Shown here piece after piece: positions 9,501 through 15,319 of a stretch of DNA of 35,944 nt (positions are counted from its first letter, which is position 1; every line of letters starts with the position of its first letter). The DNA is from Ruminococcus sp. (lineage in GTDB: Bacteria > Bacillota > Clostridia > Oscillospirales > Acutalibacteraceae). Both the position numbers and the translations under genes were made by a program. Location of the stretch: contig JAMPDR010000019.1 of NCBI GenBank assembly GCA_023665555.1, positions 1-35,944 on the forward strand, given 5' to 3'. Under the pieces are notes generated by a model that was not told the origin of the DNA, made no database searches, and was given only the letters and a program-made list of their open reading frames with translations.

Positions 9501-10096
9501 CACAGGGTTCGCACTATTCTGACAGTGACGTTTGTGCTCTTCGTGAGCAACTGAGTGTACTTATGCCGCAACTTGACATTGATATGGTGTTCCAGGGACA
9601 TGATCATGTTTATATGAGAACAGGCTCAATTGCAAACAACGAAAAGGTTGACACAGAAATAACCTATCTCAAAAAAGACGGCAACGTATACAAAACACAG
9701 GTTCTTCCCACAGGTACATCATATGTAATCACAGGCTGTTCGGGTGTCAAGTCATACATTCAAAACGATGTTACAAAGACTGATGATTATTTCCCGCGCG
9801 CTGAGAAAATCTATTCGGTTGACGCACCGATGTTTGCAGGAATTCAGATTGAGGATGGAGTGCTTTACTTCGATGCATACACCGTTCAGGACGGAGAAGC
9901 AACAGCAATTGACCGCTTTGCAATTCAGAAAGACTTGACACAGGGCGACGTTGTGAGCGATTACAAAGATGCAGAAGAAGAGGTTAAGACAAACGAACTT
10001 CTTGCAATGCTTAAGACACTTTCAGATTATATTCTGAAGATTTTCACAGTAATTATAAACTTCATTGAGATTTATATCCTTGATGTTAAACCGTAA
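6581..10096 (+). CDS. Large secreted protein with two calcineurin-like metallophosphatase domains
   Basis: A 1171-residue exported protein with a signal peptide (residues 1 to about 28, ending STFA). Metallophosphatase domain 1 (about 40-330) shows QMSDLHYY, LLSGDLTKDSE, VTNGNHDIN, VMLHHGL and FTGHLHTND. A helical region of about 400 residues without a recognisable fold follows. A fibronectin-III-like segment (about 695-805, ending STYYYRVGNEEYGWWS) precedes metallophosphatase domain 2 (about 810-1060) with HMTDPQSQ, INTGDLVDHGDNN, VSGNHEGKG, AIHKAIYS and FQGHDHVYMR. The FN3-plus-phosphoesterase part resembles purple acid phosphatases. Both metal-binding sets appear intact. The start at 6581 has GAGGAGG 8 bases upstream and begins the signal peptide; the open frame back to 6512 is rejected. 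The C-terminus is a strongly hydrophobic helix-like tail. It probably scavenges phosphate from extracellular organophosphates; the substrate is unknown. Confidence 0.88.
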   Translation: MRKAKKILAVILALVMIICVSQVSTFAELGSEKVVNSLPFAQMSDLHYYPEKLMGDKGEAWQNFSRLESKMYTESEQIIRTGLDTLVARTKETGIKYVLLSGDLTKDSEYEAHIGLAKILKEYQDRYDIKFIVTNGNHDINTTNACTFENGKKEQTRAITAAEFVQVYAEFGFNDAIARYAYPENGDKIQGALSYVTDLDGDYRLIVIDSNKYSFDEPIKAQTDGMVTEELMQWVKVQIDAANADGEVPMVMLHHGLAAHMKTEPSITFAFPLDDYMPVAEQLAEWGIHYVFTGHLHTNDASATINDDGEPLYDFEAASLTGFPNNYREFIIETKASGETQITTDAIDFDDVAQFTFDGVTYDNNSYKYKAFDICFGGGMSEDGKANVTSFLLGIVKNYVGPYLTQITEAGGVVPFLKTMNIDLEGILKGFLEPYIGDGFKIGSYNIFSVDNLMWFINDLCDQISTLYIDNPDNLYDLLEDVINQLATIEVSDQPCTKFIEKFGFGDASKPGNLGDAVLSAMYYWYTGNEDISDDAFVQDVLDKLENGDTAHRIFYKLLDLLIGDIVEDGLLSKLEIRVDKLLADKGLQKKMGEGINYLLSYVLKGDFTYMNLVNIIFALEVLPYSSIYDILDQLLLQKYLTESQLESIGIFVAYVLEDFSTDVNPKLHGDYDTTYSSAKCEVVANQENYRMPTMVSVTMGEDSKTQATVNWFSKFSLEDTDIEIYKADSEPKFTGKATTNADFTIETESKSVVRSFPGIDLGIFGLFQYEFDMQQHTVSLSNLEAGSTYYYRVGNEEYGWWSQTGTITTADGSNKVTFLHMTDPQSQNAKQYNRAWANVLETAYDIYPDAKFIINTGDLVDHGDNNKQWQYMFDCGASSLMNTYLMPVSGNHEGKGTNATANYFVLPNMPEQDTTTGVYYSFDYNNVHIAVLNTNNLNDDESLSTDQVEWLKSDMAKSDAQWKFVAIHKAIYSQGSHYSDSDVCALREQLSVLMPQLDIDMVFQGHDHVYMRTGSIANNEKVDTEITYLKKDGNVYKTQVLPTGTSYVITGCSGVKSYIQNDVTKTDDYFPRAEKIYSVDAPMFAGIQIEDGVLYFDAYTVQDGEATAIDRFAIQKDLTQGDVVSDYKDAEEEVKTNELLAMLKTLSDYILKIFTVIINFIEIYILDVKP

Positions 10097-10113
10097 AACT
10101 TAATAAAATTAAA

Positions 10114-10146
10114 GTACCACGCTCGGTCATCGGCTGAGCGTGGTAC
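10114..10146. terminator. Hairpin terminator after metallophosphatase gene
   Basis: GTACCACGCTC (10114-10124) and GAGCGTGGTAC (10136-10146) form a perfect 11-bp stem. The minus strand continues with TTTAATTTTATT, so it is a good minus-strand terminator; on the plus strand it still follows the phosphatase stop by 17 bp and probably acts in both directions. Confidence 0.6.
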
Positions 10147-10390
10147 TTGCGTACGGCTATGATGCGGGAAAGATTGCATAAAATTATAAATCAATACACC
10201 GCAGAGGAAGTTGGTGGCTGTCTTTGCAGTGATTTCTTAGTGAGGAATGAGGAACGGCGGTTGCGTGTAGGGTTCACAACGGTTTTTATATTCAGTCCGC
10301 AAAGGCAAAATGTGACAATTGTTATATATGTTCGATTATGTTAACACCCACGTTCTATGCTGAGCGTGGGTGTTGTATTGTATGTACAGT
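10147..10390. other. Gene-poor stretch with a second hairpin (10343-10374)
   Basis: No convincing gene is present; the open frame 10147-10344 has no start context and no recognisable product. AACACCCACG (10343-10352) and CGTGGGTGTT (10365-10374) form a 10-bp stem followed on the plus strand by GTATTGTATG, a weak terminator between the convergent genes. The text at 10240-10265 (GTGAGGAATGAGGAACGG) resembles the repeat text at 18240-18270. Confidence 0.4.
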
Positions 10391-12067
10391 TTAATAATGC
10401 GCTGCACCGCAGGCGCAGGTTTTATTTGTGTGAAAAACTTGATAGAAAATTTTAACAAGTGTCCAGAAGAAGCCTACAATTCCTGATTGATGGCACATGC
10501 AGTCACAGCTTTCAGTGTCGGGTTCGGTTGGTTCTGTGGGTGCAACAGAGGAGAGTTGTTTTCCACAGTTGTCACATTTACCATTATTGTCAGTATCGCT
10601 GTGGCTGTTTGTTGATGGAATGACAACATCATATGAATCACCGCAAGCGATGCAGACGTGAGTCATTGAGCCGTCCTTGTCGCAAATTGGGAGAACGATG
10701 TTCTTTATGTAGTAGTTGTGCGGAATTTTTTCGATAGGGATGAAGTCAAGTACATCACAATTTCTGCATGAATAGCATTTACCTCCTTCTTGTGTGCATG
10801 TAGGAACTATATCTAAATTCTCGCACCGGTAGTATTGATGCTGACTGTTTTTTTCGATGGTTGTAATATCTGTTTTTGCGGAGCAACGTTTACAATGATG
10901 TGATTTATAACCATTATAACCACAAGTGGAGTTACTATCAATTGTCCATTCCGTGGAATAGTCATGTCCGAGTGCAGGTATAACTTCGCCATATGAATAT
11001 TGACAGATGGTACAATAAAAATGATTGAAACCATCTTCAGTGCATGTCGGTTCACGTGTGCTTGATTCTAAAATATAATGATGTTCTCGTGGCATAACAG
11101 TTATGTCCACTGCTGCTTCAGCACAACGTATACAATGACGTGACTTGATTCCTTCTTCCAAGCATGTTGGTTCTTTGTCAATAGTCCATTCGTCTGAATA
11201 GTCATGTCCAAGTGCTGTTCCCTTGTCTATTATTTTGTCGGTTGCATCGCCACAAATGTCACAAATTGCTGTTTTTGTGCCGTCGGTTGTGCATGTTGCG
11301 TTATTATTTGAAATATAATTTGAAAATCTGTGACCAGTTGCTAAAATTGTTTCTGTAAGCTTTGCGCCACAGAAACATGAAGTTGACATTACACCGTTTT
11401 TAGTGCAGGTTGGTTGCGTGATGATTTCTTGTGAGGTATAGATAGGTTCATGAACACCGTTTAAGTGAACAACATTAGTTAATAGCTCGTTATGTTCACC
11501 TATTTCAACATTAGCCCAATCATCCTTGCTTCCTAAATAGTATGCATATTTAAGATTAATTGTTCCTCCATTAATTCCCAAAAGTAGAGAGAGATTTTTG
11601 TTAGCAAGATCAAAGGCACCGCTATCAATAAATTTAATGCTTTTTGGTATTACAATGCTAATTAAGGAACTACAATTGTTAAATGCTCCTATAGCAATAC
11701 TTGTAACGCTATCAGGAATGTTTATATTCATTAAATTGGTACAATTCAGAAAGGCAAATCCACCTATATTTGTAACACCTTTTGAAATTACAACACTTTT
11801 TATATATTGGGTATAAGCCTTCCAGGGACTATTAAGATTACGTCCAATGCCTGGATAGAATATCTGAGATGGTGTGTAATAATCCATCGCTCCCTCGCCC
11901 TCGATTTTCAATACACCTGACTCCGTATCAAGTGACCAAGTAACATTATCCCCGTTGGCACCGCACTCTCCTCCAACTGTTACCGCGCTTGCTGCCAATG
12001 GCACGGTGCAGATTAGCATAATTGCCGCAAGCAAAATTGATAATGTTTTTTTCGTGATTTGTTTCAT
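10391..12067 (-). CDS. Secreted BspA-like LRR protein with Cys-pair modules and CxCxCH tail
   Basis: A 558-residue exported protein with a signal peptide (residues 1 to about 28). Residues about 75-160 hold LRR_5/BspA-type leucine-rich repeats, e.g. GAFNNCSSLISIVIPKSI. From about 210 to 510 at least six related modules of roughly 45-50 residues follow, each with PTCTxxG, a CxxC pair and a LGHDYS-type linker, known from clostridial surface proteins. A Pro/Thr/Glu linker leads to a tail beginning CDCMCHQSG and ending TCACGAAHY, with FFWTLVKIFYQVF between. BspA-like proteins act in adhesion; the Cys pairs may bind metal or form disulfides. The start at 12067 has GGAGG 8 bases upstream. The element at 12083-12267 is its leader: that RNA's terminator T-run touches this ribosome binding site. 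Confidence 0.8.
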   Translation of the reverse strand: MKQITKKTLSILLAAIMLICTVPLAASAVTVGGECGANGDNVTWSLDTESGVLKIEGEGAMDYYTPSQIFYPGIGRNLNSPWKAYTQYIKSVVISKGVTNIGGFAFLNCTNLMNINIPDSVTSIAIGAFNNCSSLISIVIPKSIKFIDSGAFDLANKNLSLLLGINGGTINLKYAYYLGSKDDWANVEIGEHNELLTNVVHLNGVHEPIYTSQEIITQPTCTKNGVMSTSCFCGAKLTETILATGHRFSNYISNNNATCTTDGTKTAICDICGDATDKIIDKGTALGHDYSDEWTIDKEPTCLEEGIKSRHCIRCAEAAVDITVMPREHHYILESSTREPTCTEDGFNHFYCTICQYSYGEVIPALGHDYSTEWTIDSNSTCGYNGYKSHHCKRCSAKTDITTIEKNSQHQYYRCENLDIVPTCTQEGGKCYSCRNCDVLDFIPIEKIPHNYYIKNIVLPICDKDGSMTHVCIACGDSYDVVIPSTNSHSDTDNNGKCDNCGKQLSSVAPTEPTEPDTESCDCMCHQSGIVGFFWTLVKIFYQVFHTNKTCACGAAHY

Positions 12068-12082
12068 TTTTTAGACCTCCTA

Positions 12083-12267
12083 TAAAAAAGAAAAATGTGT
12101 GCAACCGAAGTCACACACACGAAAAATGCGACTTTCGATTAGCTACCACACTAAAATTCATTCTTTCACAACACACGAAATGATGAAACAGAAGTCAGCA
12201 TTTTTACCAAGGTAAAAATAGCCCACTCCGGGTATTGCAAAAGAAACTATTAAATTTTAGTGTGGTA
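12083..12267 (-). ncRNA. Structured RNA, dispersed fourth copy; leader of the LRR gene
   Basis: On the minus strand the transcript would start near 12267. A long stem, TACCACACTAAAATT (plus 12144-12158) with its exact complement at 12253-12267, encloses an inner hairpin with GGTAAAAATGCT. The conserved linker GCATTTTTCG follows, then a terminator hairpin (GTGTG 12097-12101 / CACAC 12112-12116) and a T-rich run at 12083-12095. The hairpin loop can pair with CGAAAGTC just upstream, allowing one bulged base. The order of parts matches the three tandem copies at 30735-31286, but the stems differ in sequence. The terminator ends 3 bases before the LRR gene's ribosome binding site, so read-through would be needed to express that gene from this promoter. 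I cannot name the family. Confidence 0.7.
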
Positions 12268-12272
12268 ACATC

Positions 12273-12301
12273 ATTATATCAAATAAACGCATGAACTGCA
12301 A
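12273..12301 (-). promoter_or_regulatory. Promoter of the dispersed structured RNA / LRR gene
   Basis: On the minus strand TTGCAG (12301-12296) and TATAAT (12278-12273) are separated by 17 bases, with TGA immediately before the -10 (extended -10). The predicted start falls on the first base of the long stem of the downstream RNA. Confidence 0.65.
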
Positions 12302-12308
12302 GAACATT

Positions 12309-12402
12309 TTGACACGTGTGTCCGCTACGAGAATTTATTTGTCATGTTTTCTTCGCCGCAGGCGGGGGAGCACAAATTAAATTCCGCACATTGGACACTA
12401 CT
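12309..12402. repeat. Palindromic intergenic repeat, copy C (diverged)
   Basis: This stretch matches, with substitutions, the better-preserved copies at 16711-16792 and 28668-28752: GTGTCCGCTACGAG, a TTTATTTG segment, a CGCCGCAGGCGG centre, and ATTCCGCACATTGGACAC at the other end. The central palindrome is partly decayed. Confidence 0.65.
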
Positions 12403-12417
12403 TTGACACAACAAAAA

Positions 12418-12438
12418 ACGCAGCCGAAAAAGCTGCGT
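12418..12438 (-). terminator. Terminator of the small InlB-like gene
   Basis: ACGCAGC (12418-12424) and GCTGCGT (12432-12438) form a 7-bp stem; the minus strand continues with TTTTTTGTTG. It lies about 30 bp after the stop codon of the gene at 12469-12906. Confidence 0.75.
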
Positions 12439-12468
12439 CTAAAATTTAATTTTCAATTTATCAAGTTC

Positions 12469-12906
12469 TCAGGTTTCTTTAGGACTCTTAGTGAAAATTC
12501 TTGAGATGTATTCAAAAATAGCGTTGATTCTTGCGAAAAGTGACTGAACAAGTTTCCAGAAAGTCGGAGTTTCAGCGTTGTCAACTTCACCGTAGTCAGC
12601 TGTGTAAGTTACGTCTTTTGATGCATAAATTTCAGAATTTCTGTAAACAATTTCTCCGTCATCGCCGATCCAGCTTCTGAAAATGTACTTATATTCCTCT
12701 GTTGCTGCTCTTTCGGGATTTTCGGGAACTGCAATTTTCTCACCCTCAGCGTATCTGTCAGCTGAAACAATACGTCCGTCATAGTCAAGGAAAACAACGG
12801 TGTATTCCTTGCTGTCAGCTGTTTCATCGGCTGCAAATGCGCATGTCATGCCGAATGCAGAGAAAATCATTAGAACTGATAACAATACTGCAATAACTTT
12901 TTTCAT
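12469..12906 (-). CDS. Small secreted protein with one InlB/Flg_new-like repeat
   Basis: A 145-residue exported protein. The signal peptide covers residues 1 to about 24 (cut near AFAAD). The single small domain, about 33-100, reads YTVVFLDYDGRIVSADRYAE, then GEKIAVPENPERAATEEYKY, FRSWIG and VTYTADYG, the pattern of the Listeria-Bacteroides (InlB B-type/Flg_new) repeat, usually found in tandem in surface proteins. The remaining about 35 residues form an aromatic/hydrophobic tail (FWKLVQSLFARINAIFEYIS) like those of other secreted proteins nearby. The start at 12906 has AGGAGG 9 bases upstream. Function is unknown; a truncated relative of a larger adhesin is possible, but signal peptide and terminator are intact. 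Confidence 0.75.
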   Translation of the reverse strand: MKKVIAVLLSVLMIFSAFGMTCAFAADETADSKEYTVVFLDYDGRIVSADRYAEGEKIAVPENPERAATEEYKYIFRSWIGDDGEIVYRNSEIYASKDVTYTADYGEVDNAETPTFWKLVQSLFARINAIFEYISRIFTKSPKET

Positions 12907-13009
12907 AGGTATTGCCTCCTTTTTAGATTAAATATACATAAATTATAGAATATTACAATTGTTTTGTCAATCCTTTGTGTGGATTATTTCGGTCTGATTA
13001 TAAAAATAG

Positions 13010-13038
13010 TTGACAAAACGGTAATAAAAGTATATACT
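13010..13038 (+). promoter_or_regulatory. Promoter of antitoxin RNA 1
   Basis: TTGACA (13010-13015) and TATACT (13033-13038) with a 17-base spacer make a near-consensus promoter. The counterpart at the 25-kb locus has the same two hexamers and spacing on the opposite strand. Confidence 0.8.
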
Positions 13039-13044
13039 AAAAAT

Positions 13045-13150
13045 ACAAGAGGGCACTGCGAGTAAGCAGCTGCTCCCGAGATGATGTTATTATAAGAAAC
13101 ACCACCATATTGGGATGCATGGCGGTGTTTCTTAATTTTTATGTAGCTTT
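13045..13150 (+). ncRNA. Putative type I antitoxin RNA 1
   Basis: An RNA of about 105 nt is predicted between the near-consensus promoter and the hairpin at 13094-13143 with its T-run. It contains no plausible coding frame. It converges on the small toxin gene at 13198-13308 and shares its terminator, so it would be antisense to the 3' end of the toxin mRNA. Its 5' part (ATACAAGAGGGCACTGC, then GCAGCTGCTCCC) is nearly repeated in the RNA at 25449-25541. GCTGCTCC resembles the arm that masks the toxin ribosome binding site. Confidence 0.65.
13094..13143. terminator. Bidirectional terminator shared by toxin 1 and antitoxin RNA 1
   Basis: AAGAAACACC (13094-13103) and GGTGTTTCTT (13134-13143) form the outer stem, which extends inward (CCAT/ATGG) with a G-U pair when read on the minus strand. 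The plus strand continues AATTTTTA. The minus strand continues ATAATAAC. Confidence 0.75.
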
Positions 13151-13197
13151 AAATTAAATCATAAAGATACACTCCCGACATTATAAAATGTTAGGAA

Positions 13198-13308
13198 TTA
13201 AGACTTCTTGTCCCTGTTATTGTTGTCTTTGCTTGAGAAAATCTCATAGCAAAGTGAAACAATAGCAACAAACAGATTAAAAAGTGCAATGACTTCCAAA
13301 ACTGTCAT
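13198..13308 (-). CDS. Type I toxin, putative holin-like small membrane peptide
   Basis: A 36-residue peptide, MTVLEVIALFNLFVAIVSLC, then YEIFSSKDNNNRDKKS: one hydrophobic segment (about residues 4-20) and a charged C-terminus. MTV.E...L is characteristic of the putative holin-like toxin family (Hol_Tox, related to TxpA/BrnT-like type I toxins of Firmicutes), thought to damage the membrane. AAAGGAGG lies 9 bases upstream. The leader can fold a hairpin in which TCGCTCC pairs with GGAGGCGA (one bulge), hiding the ribosome binding site. The convergent RNA at 13045-13150 is the likely antitoxin. A homologous toxin lies at 25289-25390; the two leaders and 3' untranslated regions are also similar, so the locus duplicated as a whole. 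Confidence 0.75.
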   Translation of the reverse strand: MTVLEVIALFNLFVAIVSLCYEIFSSKDNNNRDKKS

Positions 13309-13420
13309 GTGCCATCGCCTCCTTTCAGGGAGCGACCGCCTACCGTTACGCAGTGACACCTCAGGACTTCAACATTGAATACATTCACCAAAGTGTAAGT
13401 ATTCCCGTATTCGTATTGTT

Positions 13421-13449
13421 ATATTACTATAAATGTTGAATTTTGTCAA
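13421..13449 (-). promoter_or_regulatory. Promoter of toxin 1
   Basis: On the minus strand TTGACA (13449-13444) and TAATAT (13426-13421) are separated by 17 bases. The toxin mRNA would carry a leader of about 105 nt. Confidence 0.75.
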
Positions 13450-13529
13450 ATGAAAATATTGTAGTCTGATATTGTAGTCTGCATATTCTTTTTGCTTTTT
13501 TAGTTATTCGCTGGCTTGCGCAGTAAACG

Positions 13530-13600
13530 GTATTGAATTTTTGCTTCACCGTCTACGCGGGGGACACGTGGCAAACAAATTCTCATAGCGAACACTCCTC
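13530..13600 (-). repeat. Palindromic intergenic repeat, copy D (degenerate)
   Basis: Read on the minus strand this gives GTTCGCTATGAGAATTTGTT, then GCCACGTGTCCCCCGCG and a decayed second arm ending in AAAAATTCAA. It aligns with copy C (12309-12402) and less well with copies A and B. The rest of 13450-13747 shows no gene. Confidence 0.45.
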
Positions 13601-13747
13601 GCATTATCTTATTGCATGTATTTTTTTATAATTGGACATCTCTAATAATTAAGCAAAACAAGATGCTGTAAATGTTTATTTTGCGGACTGAGTCTTTCGT
13701 TAAGTACAAATCCTACCCGCAATATTAGCCGTACGCAGTACTCAATC

Positions 13748-13776
13748 TTTACATATGCACATTTTTATGGTAAAAT
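13748..13776 (+). promoter_or_regulatory. Promoter of the FAD oxidoreductase gene
   Basis: TTTACA (13748-13753), a 17-base spacer ending in TGG, and TAAAAT (13771-13776) make a good extended promoter 42 bp upstream of the start codon. Confidence 0.65.
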
Positions 13777-13817
13777 AAGGCGATGATCACAAGATGATTA
13801 TAAAGGAGATAATATAA

Positions 13818-15137
13818 ATGGGCAAGAAAATTATTGTTGCAGGCGCAGGTCACGGCGGTATTTTGACTGCTGCAAGGCTTGCCGAAAAAGGTTTTGATGT
13901 TACTGTTTATGAAAGAAAAGTCAGAGATGAACTCGGATATGACTGGCTTGACGCAATTGACCTGAAGATTTTTAATGATGTTGGTCTGCCGCTGCCGGAT
14001 ATTTCTAACATTTCTTTTAACGGCGATATGAGATTTTACAATCCGTCTTTTGAATCTCCGCTGACTGTTGAGGCTAACGGAAACGGCTCTGCAAAATTCG
14101 AGCGAAAAGAAATCTATAAAATTCTGATTGATTACGCAGAGTATAAAGGGGTTAAGTTCGTGTATAACACATATATTCTCGGCCCCATTATGGATGGTTT
14201 GAGGGTTGTCGGCATCGAAACTGCTGACGGCGAAATATACGGCGATATGGTTATTGATGCGGCGGGCATAAATTCACCGATAAGACGCAATCTTCCTGTG
14301 TGTTGCAATGTTGACCGTGACTATGATTACGGAGAAGCATTTTATGCTTACAGAGCATATTTCAACAAGATTGAGGGATATGAACCTGAGGTTGATTATG
14401 AAGTATTCCTCATGCCATATGGCGAAAAAGGTATCTCATGGACAGTTACTGAAAAAGACTGTGTTGATATACTGATAGGAAGAATGGTTCCTATTTCAAA
14501 AGCAGAAATAGAAGAAAACCTCCGAAAAATGCGCGAATTCAGTCCGCAACTGGGAACAGAATTGCTCCGTGGCGGTCAGCTTGCTCAGATTCCTGTTCGC
14601 CGTCCGCTGTCAGTCATGGTGTGTGACGGCTATGCTGCAATCGGCGACAGCGCATACATGACTGTCCCCATGAATGGTTCCGGTATTTGCGCTTCGCTTC
14701 GAGCAGGTGTAATGCTTGCCGATACTATAATCGCAGACAAAGAGTGCGAATATTCAGCTAAGACACTTTGGAGTTATAACCGCAGATACATCCTGCATTT
14801 CGGCTTGAACTTTGCATCAATTGACATCCTCAAAAATATCATGCTGTGCTTTTCAGCTGAGGGTGTAAACTTCCTGTTTGATAAGCAAATTATCACACAA
14901 AACGACCTTAATTTCGGTCAGGCAAAAGACTCAGAGGGTATCAGCGTTTCGGATCTGCTCGGCAGAGTGTCGAGAGGAATCGGTAAACTTCCTGTTTTAC
15001 TTCGCACAGCAGGCGCACTTTCAAAGGGTGATGCAGCCAAAAAGGTATATAGAGCCATCCCGGAAGAATACGATGAAGCTGCCGTGCTCAAATGGAAACA
15101 AGATATACTCGATGCTCATGTTCCAATGACGAGGTAA
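13818..15137 (+). CDS. FAD-dependent oxidoreductase, geranylgeranyl reductase/PHBH-like
   Basis: A 439-residue flavoprotein. The FAD-binding Rossmann motif IIVAGAGHGGILTAARLAEK is at the N-terminus with the acidic residue of the dinucleotide fold in VTVYERK. The second FAD motif, GDSAYMTVPMNGSGICASLR, is at about residue 275. The order fits the NAD(P)/FAD oxidoreductases related to geranylgeranyl reductase and p-hydroxybenzoate hydroxylase-type enzymes. Substrate is unknown: it could saturate a polyprenyl chain or oxidise another hydrophobic compound. AAAGGAG lies 10 bases before the ATG. No obvious partner is adjacent; the following gene is 180 bp away. Confidence 0.8.
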   Translation: MGKKIIVAGAGHGGILTAARLAEKGFDVTVYERKVRDELGYDWLDAIDLKIFNDVGLPLPDISNISFNGDMRFYNPSFESPLTVEANGNGSAKFERKEIYKILIDYAEYKGVKFVYNTYILGPIMDGLRVVGIETADGEIYGDMVIDAAGINSPIRRNLPVCCNVDRDYDYGEAFYAYRAYFNKIEGYEPEVDYEVFLMPYGEKGISWTVTEKDCVDILIGRMVPISKAEIEENLRKMREFSPQLGTELLRGGQLAQIPVRRPLSVMVCDGYAAIGDSAYMTVPMNGSGICASLRAGVMLADTIIADKECEYSAKTLWSYNRRYILHFGLNFASIDILKNIMLCFSAEGVNFLFDKQIITQNDLNFGQAKDSEGISVSDLLGRVSRGIGKLPVLLRTAGALSKGDAAKKVYRAIPEEYDEAAVLKWKQDILDAHVPMTR

Positions 15138-15319
15138 ACGCTGAGTAAATCACAGCACACAGCTCGCTTGTATAAACTTTCGTAATATCGCACAGAATTT
15201 AGTCATCGTTTATCAAGGAAATTTTTCCTGAACTTTTAAATCTATATAAAGGTTTGTGTGCAAGAATTACTTAGGAAAACTCTGAGTTGCTCCAATATGT
15301 TGGAAAAAGAGGAATGTTT

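Noticed and set aside
10147-10344. 65-codon plus-strand open frame
   Set aside because: No start signal, no recognisable domain, located between two hairpins in intergenic DNA.
15138-15319. GGAAAACTCTGAGTTG resembling GGGAAACTCTGAATTG at about 33014 as a repeat family
   Set aside because: The similarity covers under 20 bases and lacks shared flanking structure.
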